Assembly (NCBI GenBank): GCA_002438065.1
Contig: DJSP01000074.1
Span: 1 to 19,819 of the forward strand
Source: Caryophanales bacterium UBA6331
Lineage (GTDB): Bacteria; Bacillota_I; Bacilli_A; RF39; UBA660
Length of the DNA: 19,819 nt
Direction of reading: 5' to 3'
Shown here: piece after piece, positions 1-6,946 of the stretch
How positions within the stretch are numbered: position 1 is the stretch's first letter
Layout of the letters: every line of letters begins with the position of its first letter
Notes under the pieces: model-generated
What the model was told of the DNA's origin: nothing
Databases searched by the model: none
The model's input: the letters and a program-made list of their open reading frames with translations, nothing else
Program-made: the position numbers and the translations under genes

Positions 1-1144
1 TTTGAGCGAATTTTTCTAAGAAATAATCTATATCAGCTAAATCTTTAACATTTACATCTCCACCAATAGTGGAATGTGTTATAGCTCCATTACCTTTATG
101 TGTAGCATGGTAAATAATATTTTCTAATGGACCTGGATTAGCTTGATTTTTAAAATCACCTGTAGATTTATCAAAGTATCTACTTCTTGATATTTTATCT
201 CTTAATGATTTTAATACTTCTTGAACATCTTCACCTTCAGTATTTCCAACTTCAATTTGAATTAAACGAATTATAGCTGACTTAGATAATCTATTTAATA
301 ATACTGAATCTTCAAGTAAATTTAATTCACTCCAAGTTTTAAAAGCATTTGCTAAAATTGAAGTACCTTCTTTAATATCAAATTCTTCATCTTCACCTGT
401 TTCAGTGTTTTGTAAAATATATTTATTAGCAAATCTACTATAAGCATCATTTAATGATATATGTATATATTTATCAGGTGGATATAAACAATTGTCTTCT
501 GGTCTAGAAGAATTTTGATACATTTGCATACCTTGAGAAATTGCTTCATAATTTTCTTCATTAGAATTTACTTTTACATAAAAAGAAGTTTTACCATGAG
601 AAACTAAATCAAACATACTACCTGGATTTCTAACCATTTCAATATGTTCTTCAATGGTAGACCCAATAGGTCTATAATAAGAATTTGCACTATTAATATT
701 ATTTATTTTTTCATCATCATAAAACAATTCTAAATATAAATCTCCATATTTACATAAAGAATAAATATGACTCCAAGCATGCTTATTTAATTGTAAATTA
801 TCAATTAATCTATTTACAAAATCAGCACAATTTTGATCTGATGATTCAGCCCAAATAATTTTAGATGATTGGTTATATTGAGTGCAATCATCTGCATACA
901 TATTTAAAATTGATGCTACACGAGAATCTTGAGACATTAAATCAAATGAATTAAATTTTTCGTTTCTATTTGATTTTAATAAACGAAATTTATTAATTTC
1001 ATTCATGTTTAATATATCATCATTAGATTCTGTAATTGTATCGTTAACTTTATCAATATTATAAAATAAATTATTTTCATCATCAGAATTTTTCTTTATT
1101 CTAACTGATTCATTTTTTCTGGATAAATTATCAAAAAATCCCAT
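1..1144 (-). CDS. Portal vertex protein, T4 gp20-like (C-terminus beyond window)
   Basis: This would be the dodecameric portal at the head vertex, through which DNA is packaged and which joins head to tail. The reading frame begins at ATG 1144-1142 (MGFFDNLSRK...) behind AAGGAGA and stays open to base 1, giving 381 codons; T4 gp20 has 524 residues, so roughly the last quarter is missing. Segments typical of T4-type portals are visible: a helical region containing SSKIIWAESSDQNCADF, then HIYSLCKYGDLYLELFYD, and later a helical stretch near YILQNTETGEDEEFD and LLNRLSKSAIIRLIQIEVG. It follows a cysteine-rich gene by 17 nt in the same transcript, headed by a promoter-like site at 1611-1638. The family call is from recognition of the gp20-like pattern, without alignment. 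Confidence 0.8.
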   Translation of the reverse strand, partial: MGFFDNLSRKNESVRIKKNSDDENNLFYNIDKVNDTITESNDDILNMNEINKFRLLKSNRNEKFNSFDLMSQDSRVASILNMYADDCTQYNQSSKIIWAESSDQNCADFVNRLIDNLQLNKHAWSHIYSLCKYGDLYLELFYDDEKINNINSANSYYRPIGSTIEEHIEMVRNPGSMFDLVSHGKTSFYVKVNSNEENYEAISQGMQMYQNSSRPEDNCLYPPDKYIHISLNDAYSRFANKYILQNTETGEDEEFDIKEGTSILANAFKTWSELNLLEDSVLLNRLSKSAIIRLIQIEVGNTEGEDVQEVLKSLRDKISRSRYFDKSTGDFKNQANPGPLENIIYHATHKGNGAITHSTIGGDVNVKDLADIDYFLEKFAQ

Positions 1145-1161
1145 GTTTTATATATCTCCTT

Positions 1162-1584
1162 TTATGGTATATCTATACAAGTTGTAGGTAAATTATTACC
1201 TTCATCATCTTTAGGATTTATTACATTTGATTCTAAAAACATATATAATAAATCTTTATTTAAGTCAACTAAAGCTTTAAAGGTTTCTTCACTTACGTTA
1301 AGATATAACTTTTTAGTTCCATCTGTAAATTGTACTCCTAATGCTTTGTGATTATTACAATATCCAAAAGCTTTTATTTTAGATGTTATTACATCTTGCA
1401 TATTAATATCATAATAATTTATACATTTGGAATCAGATGAATTAGAAGATGAATCTGAGTAACATCCATTACAACATTTATTATTAGTCCAATGACATTC
1501 TTCACAATTAGAATGAGAACATGTAAATAAAGAATAATATCTATCTAATAAATTTCCACCACATCCACAATTTTCAATCGGCAT
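1162..1584 (-). CDS. Cysteine-rich protein of unknown function, upstream of portal
   Basis: A 140-residue protein that I do not recognise. Nine of its eleven cysteines lie in the first 54 residues, in pairs such as CGC, CSHSNCEEC and CCNGC, followed by a Ser/Asp/Asn-rich linker (residues 42-53); this suggests a structural metal (probably zinc) site or a disulfide-rich knob. The rest, from about residue 58, looks like a compact alpha/beta domain with a helix around EETFKALVDLNKDLLYMFLE. The ATG is preceded by AAGGTG at good spacing. It is the first gene after the terminator at 1646-1673 and the promoter-like site at 1611-1638, and is probably co-transcribed with the portal, so a head or neck role is possible but only inferred. 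No signal peptide or membrane segment is seen. Confidence 0.8.
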   Translation of the reverse strand: MPIENCGCGGNLLDRYYSLFTCSHSNCEECHWTNNKCCNGCYSDSSSNSSDSKCINYYDINMQDVITSKIKAFGYCNNHKALGVQFTDGTKKLYLNVSEETFKALVDLNKDLLYMFLESNVINPKDDEGNNLPTTCIDIP

Positions 1585-1610
1585 TTATATTTCACCTTCT
1601 TTTATATGAA

Positions 1611-1638
1611 AATATTATATATTTTTATTTTATTTATA
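1611..1638 (-). promoter_or_regulatory. Late-promoter-like site upstream of cysteine-rich/portal genes
   Basis: On the minus strand this holds TATAAATA (1638-1631) followed by TAAAATAAAAATATA and TAATATT. Bases 1611-1632 are identical over 22 nt to 18315-18336, which also sits just upstream of a gene. The site lies between a terminator and the start codon, ending 27 nt from it. The octamer matches the T4 late promoter consensus; promoter function is inferred. Confidence 0.5.
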
Positions 1639-1645
1639 AAAATAA

Positions 1646-1673
1646 AAGGATTACTATTATTTTAGTAATCCTT
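1646..1673 (-). terminator. Rho-independent terminator after the helicase gene
   Basis: A perfect 10-bp stem (AAGGATTACT / AGTAATCCTT) with an 8-nt loop is followed on the minus strand by TTTTATTTTTAT. It lies 56 nt past the helicase stop codon and closes the redoxin/reductase/helicase transcript before the portal unit. Confidence 0.8.
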
Positions 1674-1728
1674 ATAAAATGGGGATGCAAAAAATATAAG
1701 AGATTTTTCTATAATTATATTTTAAATA

Positions 1729-3111
1729 TTATTCTTCATTATTTGCACAATCAATTTTAATTCTATCATATTCTTCTCTTGATATTACTTTTATTGTTTG
1801 TTTTGATCCATCTATAAATAATGGTATTTGTTTATTTCCAATTCCATTTCTATTTTTTGCAACATATAAAATACTTATAGGTGCAGTTACTCTACCAGGT
1901 CTACCCATTGTAACCATAGTATCAATTATATGTTGTTTCATAGAAGATTCTGAAGCAGCATCTAATGTTAATACCTCTTGAGTATAAAACATTATTTTTG
2001 GTTGTGATGCAACTATCATAACAGATTTATTTTTAATACCAAATTCTCTAAGATAATTATATATCTCACCAGCACTATCATACATACTATCACTATTTGG
2101 TTTTATATTAGAATCATAATCAATAATAATTTGATCAAAATGAACATTATATTTTAATTGCATAGATAATATTTCATTACATAATTGTTGAACATTATAA
2201 ACACCAGATGGCAATGGATGTAACCAACATTTACTTAAAGCATCTTTTGTGTCACCTACATTATTTAAATCTTTTTGTAATTGTTGTTGTTCGTCTATTG
2301 TCATTCCTAGTATATCCCCTAATTTCTTTTGACTATAATTAGCAAGATATCTCATATCAGCATCATACTTGTTTAAGTCACCAAGAAATATATGTAAACT
2401 AACAAATCCATCTTTTGTTGCCTGAATTGCTTGATTTACTAAAAACAATGTTTTACCGGTACCAGGAGCTGCACTAACCATTGTAAGAGTTCCTGGAATT
2501 AATGCTTTATGGTTCATTAAGTTATTTAATTCTGGTAAAAACCATTGAATTTTTCTAGTACAATCTAATCCGCCTAATGCATCTTCTCTTACATCCTTTA
2601 ATTCATCTATACTTCCCATATTATATGGTGTTGAATTAACTATTGTAAAATCAGTATATTTTTTAAATTTTGGAATTACTTTACCCCAGTCTATGCCATC
2701 ATCTGTTTTACTATCTTCAACAATTGTCGAAAAACAATATTCAGCACCATTCCTTTTTACAAATTCTTCAAAATAAGATCTTTTTACTGTATCTTCTTTA
2801 GCACCATATTCTTCAATATAATCATTATGTAATTGTTTCAATAGTGCTTTTGCATTAATTAAATCTGATTGATTGGTTATAATTAATGATACTTGGATCA
2901 TCATATCCTTTAATGTTGGTCTTGCTTTATTAGATATATGAAATTGTTTTAACGCTCTAAATAATGTTTTATAATCTTCTCCATAAAAAAATGGTTCAGA
3001 TATAACATCTTTAGTTGCATCATACATATCTTCATCAAATATTAAAGTAGCTAAAATCATATCCTGCATTTCTGCAGATATTCCTCTAACTAAAGAACCT
3101 TTTTGACTCAT
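1729..3111 (-). CDS. Replicative DNA helicase, DnaB/T4 gp41-like
   Basis: A 460-residue DnaB-family (RecA-fold) helicase, expected to form a hexamer that unwinds DNA at the phage replication fork. The N-terminal 150 or so residues are helical (MSQKGSLVRGISAEMQDMIL...), as in the DnaB primase-interacting domain. The ATPase domain has a Walker A motif SAAPGTGKT at 213-221, a Walker B-type hydrophobic strand and aspartate in FDQIIIDYDS (325-334), a sensor-like VASQPK (367-372), and a C-terminal strand region around YVAKNRNGIGNKQIPLFIDG, typical of the DnaB R-finger segment. Length fits the family (T4 gp41 is 475 residues). The ATG has only a modest upstream GAGG at long spacing. It ends the nrd operon, 51 nt after a small unknown gene and directly before a strong terminator. 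DnaB-type identity is secure; relation to gp41 specifically is less so. Confidence 0.88.
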   Translation of the reverse strand: MSQKGSLVRGISAEMQDMILATLIFDEDMYDATKDVISEPFFYGEDYKTLFRALKQFHISNKARPTLKDMMIQVSLIITNQSDLINAKALLKQLHNDYIEEYGAKEDTVKRSYFEEFVKRNGAEYCFSTIVEDSKTDDGIDWGKVIPKFKKYTDFTIVNSTPYNMGSIDELKDVREDALGGLDCTRKIQWFLPELNNLMNHKALIPGTLTMVSAAPGTGKTLFLVNQAIQATKDGFVSLHIFLGDLNKYDADMRYLANYSQKKLGDILGMTIDEQQQLQKDLNNVGDTKDALSKCWLHPLPSGVYNVQQLCNEILSMQLKYNVHFDQIIIDYDSNIKPNSDSMYDSAGEIYNYLREFGIKNKSVMIVASQPKIMFYTQEVLTLDAASESSMKQHIIDTMVTMGRPGRVTAPISILYVAKNRNGIGNKQIPLFIDGSKQTIKVISREEYDRIKIDCANNEE

Positions 3112-3153
3112 TTTTTGTTTAACCTCGATTCTTTATTTATTTTATCTTGATAA

Positions 3154-3161
3154 TATTTATA
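3154..3161 (-). promoter_or_regulatory. TATAAATA octamer upstream of the helicase gene
   Basis: A minus-strand TATAAATA lies 43 nt before the helicase start, partly at the end of the preceding gene region. It lacks the extended upstream A-rich block seen at the better sites, so chance occurrence in AT-rich DNA is quite possible. Confidence 0.25.
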
Positions 3162-3162
3162 A

Positions 3163-3558
3163 TTAGATTTTAATGTTCATATTATCTCTTCTAAATGACA
3201 TTAAAATTAATAACATTTTATCCTTTATATTTTTAAAACTTATATCTTCATCATCATTAAAAAGTAGTTTGACATCATTTAGTGATAAGTTTAATTCATA
3301 TTCATTTAATATAATTTCAGCTTCATGTTTTAAATTAAATTTTTCAATTTGTTTATTAGCATAATCTTTAAAAGATTTAATTTGAGATCTTTTTAATCCA
3401 TTAAAATAATTTATTAAATCATCAGTAATATTATTTGAAATTAAATATTGCTTTATAGATTCTCTATCAGCATCTTTTTTCATTAATGTTAATTTTATAA
3501 TTGCATTTGTAATAATTGTATTAGCTTGTTTTTTAGAATATGTTTTTGTAATAGCCAT
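3163..3558 (-). CDS. Hypothetical protein between nrdD and helicase
   Basis: A 131-residue protein that I do not recognise. It is lysine- and asparagine-rich and appears almost entirely helical: helices around SKKQANTIITNAIIKLTLMKK, DRESIKQYLISNNI, QIKSFKDYANKQIEKFNLKHEAEIILNEYEL, and an amphipathic C-terminal helix ending FRRDNMNIKI. No cysteines, catalytic motif or membrane segment are seen. The basic charge and helicity, together with the position directly before the helicase, would suit a helicase-loader or DNA-binding accessory protein, but that rests on context only. Its ribosome binding site (AAAGGAA, 13 nt from the ATG) is weaker than its neighbours'. A 13-bp hairpin at 3590-3636 separates it from the reductase gene. 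Confidence 0.7.
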   Translation of the reverse strand: MAITKTYSKKQANTIITNAIIKLTLMKKDADRESIKQYLISNNITDDLINYFNGLKRSQIKSFKDYANKQIEKFNLKHEAEIILNEYELNLSLNDVKLLFNDDEDISFKNIKDKMLLILMSFRRDNMNIKI

Positions 3559-3589
3559 TTTGATTATTTATATTCCTTTCTTATTGATG

Positions 3590-3636
3590 AATGATTATAG
3601 GAAATCATATAAAAATTATAATCTCCTATAATCATT
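3590..3636 (-). other. 13-bp intercistronic hairpin
   Basis: Perfect inverted repeat AATGATTATAGGA (3590-3602) and TCCTATAATCATT (3624-3636) with a 21-nt loop, in the gap after the glycyl-radical gene. The minus-strand transcript has no U-tract after it, so it is more likely an mRNA processing or stabilising hairpin than a terminator in the sense direction; a plus-strand terminator for antisense transcripts is also conceivable. Confidence 0.55.
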
Positions 3637-3644
3637 TTAATTAT

Positions 3645-4070
3645 TTAATCAATTACGTTAAACCATTGTCTTTTATCAAATTCCATCTTACGTTCTTTTG
3701 AATAACTACTTTTAGGAGTTAAGAATCCAACTACACGAGAAAACTGATCTACAGCAGTTTTTCCACATTTACAATGACTACCTACAAAAGCATGACCATC
3801 TTCACATACATTTATTTTCATATTGAATGCAAAGTATATAACGCCTTCATCAGCAATCTTATTTGTTAGTTCCCAAGCAGATTCAAAATTTGGAAATCTT
3901 GATTGAATATTAACATGACTAATTTGACCACCACTACATTTTTTATCTAATTCTGCACCTAAATGAATTTTATCATTAAGAGTTACTCTTTCCATTAATG
4001 GAATCCATTGATTACCATAAGTAAAGTCATCTTTAAATTTTCCTTGATTTTTATATAAAACTTGTTGCAT
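3645..4070 (-). CDS. nrdD: Class III ribonucleotide reductase, glycyl-radical C-terminal part (split NrdD)
   Basis: A 141-residue protein matching only the C-terminal portion of NrdD, the oxygen-sensitive enzyme that reduces ribonucleoside triphosphates. It holds NQWIPL (20-25) and CSGGQISHVNI (45-55), both typical of the last part of the NrdD barrel, then a metal-site segment C89...H93...HCKCG (99-103), then SRVVGFLTP (111-119) with Gly115 as the expected glycyl-radical residue, followed by the usual basic tail. The metal motif has CxC where most NrdD proteins have CxxC. It has its own ribosome binding site (AGAGGTAA) and ATG. The catalytic body is the separate upstream gene ending at 4110; the two lie in the same frame but two TAA stops (4110-4112 and 4077-4079) separate them. 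The two products would have to assemble to be active. Confidence 0.85.
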   Translation of the reverse strand: MQQVLYKNQGKFKDDFTYGNQWIPLMERVTLNDKIHLGAELDKKCSGGQISHVNIQSRFPNFESAWELTNKIADEGVIYFAFNMKINVCEDGHAFVGSHCKCGKTAVDQFSRVVGFLTPKSSYSKERKMEFDKRQWFNVID

Positions 4071-4109
4071 ATAGCATTACCTCTTTCTTATAATTTTATT
4101 TACTATATA

Positions 4110-5711
4110 TTATTTCAAACGTGAATCTTCAAATAATTTTAAATACAAATCAGTTTCAAATAAATCATGATCTTTCTTACAAAGTTTAACATTAGCTGAT
4201 TCACCTGGAACATTTTCAATATTGATTGCATAATCTTTATCTTTTGTAAATACATCAATATTATGTTGAATAGTATCAAGAATTTTACCTGCAAAATCTA
4301 AACCTTTATCTGAATAATTTACATTGTCAAATTCATCAGTTTCTAATAAATCAAATTCTCTAACAGCCTCATAAATTGCCGTAACTCCTTGAGTCATAAA
4401 CTGATCTTCTAAAGTTATAAGTCCATATTTATAATTAGGAAGCAATCCTTTTTCATTATTACGTTTAATAACATGTCTTACAACATTTAATACTTTCATC
4501 GATAATTCTTGATAATATGTTAATAGTTCTAAGTATTTTGCTATTTTATCATCAATATTATCAATATTCATACATTCAACAATTTTAGCAATTCTAGCAA
4601 GATTAATTGTATTAACTTGAGTAGATCCAACTTTTAATGAAGTACCGCCAATTGAATTAATAAATCCATTTGCTTTTTTAACTTTTTCTTTTTCTTCAAC
4701 ATTAGATATTAATCTACAACAAGAAGATAATGATGTAACATCTCTACCTACATAAAAATTAGAATCATTCCATTCCATATTATGTTTAACACACCATTTT
4801 GCAAAATCTTCATCTACAAATTTACCATTTTGATAAAGTAAAGAAAATGTAAGAACTGGGAATGTCATCATTTGTTCTTCTCTAATTTTAGATACCATTC
4901 TCATAAATGCTTTTTGATATTCAATTATTTCGTCAATATAATCAATAACAAATGTTCCATCAGGATATTCTCTACCACCAAAAATTTCAGTAATATATTC
5001 TCTATCCATAATTGTAAAATTAGAAAAAGTAGATTCAGTTAATCTCATATATGGTTGATTTAAATCATAAATAACTTTTTGGAATTGTTGATCTCTATAA
5101 TATTCAGGTGATTTTAATACATATCCATTTTCACAATCTTTTTTCCAAAACCAAAAAGAATAAATTAAATAGGAAGGTAATCCAACTGCACCAGATGATC
5201 TATTAGCTACCCAGCTAACAAATTCTAATACATGTGAATTAAATGTATCAAGATGTTTAGCAGGTTTAGCACCAAAATGATCAATAAAAAACATTCCTTT
5301 TTCTACTAAATCATCTAAATCATAAGCAAAACAATATGGAAGAAAACTAGATGTAGAAGCATTGTGCATATAAAATAATCCATTCCATTCACATTCTAAC
5401 CATTCTCTGGCAGTTTCTAATCCATAAAATTTACAAGTATCGTGAAATATTTTATTAAAAGCTAATAGTTTTTGAAATGGTTTCATCATATCATTCATTA
5501 AAGTTCTAATATCTTTTGTAGCACTATTAGCATTTGGATCTATAGTTGCGTCTGCAACAGTATCGGTATCTACAAAATTATCAATAAATTCTGTTAATGA
5601 TAATTGAGAATCGTGAAAACCATTATAATATTGAAATTTTTCTCCATACTTTTCTTTTAAATCATTTACCGCAGCAGTAAATGGTTTATATGTTTTAATA
5701 TTAACCTGCAT
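4110..5711 (-). CDS. nrdD: Class III ribonucleotide reductase, catalytic body (split NrdD)
   Basis: A 533-residue protein matching the N-terminal and barrel portion of anaerobic NrdD. Visible signatures are HNASTSSFLPYCFAYDLDDL (116-135, Cys127 matching the first active-site cysteine), NRSSGAVGLPSYLIYSFWFW (170-189), SCCRLIS (330-336, cysteine pair at the thiyl-radical finger loop), VGSTQVNTINLARIA (361-375) and NIENVPGESANVKL (497-510). It stops about where intact NrdD would continue into the YGNQ...GG...HANI region, which is the next gene. I chose ATG 5711 because AAGGAGAG lies just upstream; a start at 5744 would overlap the redoxin gene and lacks such a site. Four nt separate it from that gene's stop codon, so translation is probably coupled. 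The activase NrdG is not in this window. Confidence 0.88.
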   Translation of the reverse strand: MQVNIKTYKPFTAAVNDLKEKYGEKFQYYNGFHDSQLSLTEFIDNFVDTDTVADATIDPNANSATKDIRTLMNDMMKPFQKLLAFNKIFHDTCKFYGLETAREWLECEWNGLFYMHNASTSSFLPYCFAYDLDDLVEKGMFFIDHFGAKPAKHLDTFNSHVLEFVSWVANRSSGAVGLPSYLIYSFWFWKKDCENGYVLKSPEYYRDQQFQKVIYDLNQPYMRLTESTFSNFTIMDREYITEIFGGREYPDGTFVIDYIDEIIEYQKAFMRMVSKIREEQMMTFPVLTFSLLYQNGKFVDEDFAKWCVKHNMEWNDSNFYVGRDVTSLSSCCRLISNVEEKEKVKKANGFINSIGGTSLKVGSTQVNTINLARIAKIVECMNIDNIDDKIAKYLELLTYYQELSMKVLNVVRHVIKRNNEKGLLPNYKYGLITLEDQFMTQGVTAIYEAVREFDLLETDEFDNVNYSDKGLDFAGKILDTIQHNIDVFTKDKDYAINIENVPGESANVKLCKKDHDLFETDLYLKLFEDSRLK

Positions 5712-5715
5712 TTTT

Positions 5716-5922
5716 TTAAATCTCTCCTTTATAATTATTAACATAAGTAATTGCTTCAGGAAATTCTAATAATTTTCCATCTACTTCTAATACCGGTAAA
5801 GTATCAATATTATTTTCTACTAATTTAGAAAAGTCAGATGATGTTTCAAAGGAAAGATTCTTTTGTAAGAGTTTCTTCTTCAAAACTTCACATTTAGGAC
5901 AATTTTGCGTATAAAGTATCAT
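5716..5922 (-). CDS. Glutaredoxin/NrdH-like redoxin
   Basis: A 68-residue thioredoxin-fold protein with a first strand MILYTQ, a CPKC redox site (Cys8, Cys11) at the start of helix 1, and the family's conserved cis-proline in TLPVLEVDG (Pro43). Length fits short phage glutaredoxins and NrdH redoxins. It is the first gene of the reductase transcript and overlaps the ribosome binding site of the split nrdD, so it is very likely the dithiol donor for that enzyme. Some class III reductases take electrons from redoxins rather than formate; whether this one does is inferred from gene order only. ATG is preceded by AGAGGTGA. The electron source for recycling the redoxin is not visible here. Confidence 0.85.
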   Translation of the reverse strand: MILYTQNCPKCEVLKKKLLQKNLSFETSSDFSKLVENNIDTLPVLEVDGKLLEFPEAITYVNNYKGEI

Positions 5923-5976
5923 TTATTTGTTCACCTCTTTAGATTTTATAGTTTTATAATTTTATTTAAATCATAA

Positions 5977-6048
5977 AGTACTTTTGAATTGAAAGCTATT
6001 TATACTTCAATCCATAATTAATATAATTCATTCAAATAGCAAAGTATT
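5977..6048. other. Possible structured element A
   Basis: GCTATTT (5995-6001) pairs with AAATAGC (6034-6040), and just outside it AGTACTTT (5977-5984) pairs with AAAGTATT (6041-6048) with one G-T (plus) or A-C (minus) position. A 10-nt bulge lies on one side. The sense strand is not clear from pairing. It lies 55 nt before the redoxin start codon, so it would be in that gene's leader if transcribed from upstream. Confidence 0.3.
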
Positions 6049-6087
6049 ATTTACGTTTACTTATCTTTTTAATTCAAAAATTATATA

Positions 6088-6165
6088 AAAAATTAGACAA
6101 AAATTGAGAAAATTTAACGCTTTTTCAGATAGCATTATATCATCTTCAATCCTTGTCTAATTTTT
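6088..6165 (-). ncRNA. Candidate small RNA or long hairpin (element B)
   Basis: A perfect 13-bp stem, AAAAATTAGACAA (6088-6100) with TTGTCTAATTTTT (6153-6165), closes a 52-nt interior that can form an inner helix TAATGC/GCGTTA and a weaker ATTGA/TCAAT helix on the minus strand. The minus-strand 3' side ends in TTTTTTATATAATTTTT, as in a terminator. A sigma70-like promoter at 6178-6206 would start transcription just before the 5' stem. This would give a compact RNA of about 80-90 nt. It could instead be only a terminator for the sigma factor transcript with a large loop. Confidence 0.4.
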
Positions 6166-6177
6166 GATATATAAATT

Positions 6178-6206
6178 ATAATAATTACCACAAATCTTTT
6201 ATACAA
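6178..6206 (-). promoter_or_regulatory. Possible sigma70-type promoter before element B
   Basis: On the minus strand TTGTAT (6206-6201) and TATTAT (6183-6178) are separated by 17 nt, and an overlapping TATAAT lies at 6180-6175. In DNA this AT-rich such matches are common, so the support is mainly its placement directly before the stem of element B. Confidence 0.3.
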
Positions 6207-6226
6207 TGTCATTTACATCTTAATAC

Positions 6227-6925
6227 CTAAATAAAATCACTTTTATGTTCTCTCATTATTTTTTGACATTCTTCAATAATAGTTAATACATCTTTTAATT
6301 TAATATTATATTTTTTACCAATATCTTTATAAGTATCTTTATCAAAATCATTTAATATTACTTCTGCAAAAACTTGTCTATGTAGTTTATTTGGAATTAA
6401 TGTTTTTAAATTTGCCAATATTTTTTGAATTGCTATCATATTATCAGATCTTTCATATCCTTCTTCATCAATCGAATAAAAATTACATACATCATCATAA
6501 TCATCTACAACTTGAGCATCCATTGAAACTATTTCATAATTTTTATAAAATTTAATATCATTCATTGTTAATTTAGCTTGTAATCTAAATGCTTCCTTTT
6601 CTTCATCAGGTAAATTTAAATATTTATAAATTTTGTATATTTTGTTTATAGGTATATTTATTAATTTATTATATGTTTGAACATAATTATTAAGGCTTAA
6701 ATCAATACATGCATAAGCATATGTATTAAATTTATTACCACTATTAGGATCATATTTAGTAGCACAATCTACTAAAGTTAAATAAGCTTGTTGTCTTATA
6801 TCTTCAATATCACAGACTCCATTAAACCATTTTTGTGTTAACTTATGGGCAATTCCCAAATTATCTAAAACTAAGTGTTCTTTTTCTGGTGTTAACTTTA
6901 ATCCTTTTGGATATTTTTTATACAC
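6227..6925 (-). CDS. RNA polymerase sigma factor, phage (late) type
   Basis: A 232-residue protein with a clear sigma70 region 2: LVLDNLGIAHKLTQKWF, then DIEDIRQQAYLTLVDCATKYDP (core-binding helix) and FNTYAYACIDLSLNNYVQTYNK (the -10 recognition helix), together residues 18-86. The middle, about 90-170, is acidic and divergent. The C-terminal segment around RQVFAEVILNDFDKDTYKDIGKKYNIKLKDVLTIIEECQKIM looks like a reduced region 4 helix-turn-helix. It would redirect host RNA polymerase to phage promoters, in the manner of T4 gp55 or SPO1 gp34, and the TATAAATA-type sites in this window are natural candidate targets. Translation starts at GTG behind GGAGGTGA. It follows the terminase gene by 21 nt, consistent with late co-expression. 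Confidence 0.82.
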   Translation of the reverse strand: MYKKYPKGLKLTPEKEHLVLDNLGIAHKLTQKWFNGVCDIEDIRQQAYLTLVDCATKYDPNSGNKFNTYAYACIDLSLNNYVQTYNKLINIPINKIYKIYKYLNLPDEEKEAFRLQAKLTMNDIKFYKNYEIVSMDAQVVDDYDDVCNFYSIDEEGYERSDNMIAIQKILANLKTLIPNKLHRQVFAEVILNDFDKDTYKDIGKKYNIKLKDVLTIIEECQKIMREHKSDFI

Positions 6926-6946
6926 TTTATTTCACCTCCTAATTAT

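Larger units (their letters stand above)
5923..6226 (-). other. 304-bp intergenic region with two stem-closed elements
   Basis: No convincing gene lies here; the longest start-to-stop stretch on the minus strand that I found is a 25-codon hydrophobic peptide lacking a ribosome binding site. It contains element B (6088-6165), element A (5977-6048) and a sigma70-like promoter (6178-6206). Both elements carry GGATTGAAG on the minus strand, at 6152-6144 and 6013-6005. The region separates the sigma factor gene from the redoxin operon. Confidence 0.6.

Noticed and set aside
3173..3364. Plus-strand open frames here and at 13890-14303 and 15447-15689
   Set aside because: They lie antisense to well-supported minus-strand genes, have composition typical of reverse-complement frames, and lack ribosome binding sites.
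3565..3572. TATAAATA octamers at 3565-3572 and 17069-17076 as promoters
   Set aside because: They fall between or against the ribosome binding site and start codon, leaving no room for a usable leader; expected by chance in AT-rich DNA.
4071..4109. Group I intron or frameshift joining the two nrdD parts
   Set aside because: The gap is 39 nt, too short for an intron, and both parts are in the same frame with two intervening stop codons; frameshifting would not join them.
5712..5744. Upstream ATG start for the nrdD body
   Set aside because: It overlaps the redoxin gene and its first codons include the AAGGAGAG that serves ATG 5711.
5985..6152. GAATTGAAAG and two GGATTGAAG copies resembling the 3' ends of type I CRISPR repeats (mini-array or solitary repeat)
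   Set aside because: The two GGATTGAAG copies are 139 nt apart, flanking sequence is not repeated, and there is no third copy or cas gene; a short AT-rich match is not enough.
6127..6204. 25-codon hydrophobic peptide frame on the minus strand
   Set aside because: No ribosome binding site, and it runs through the stem of element B; too short to support.
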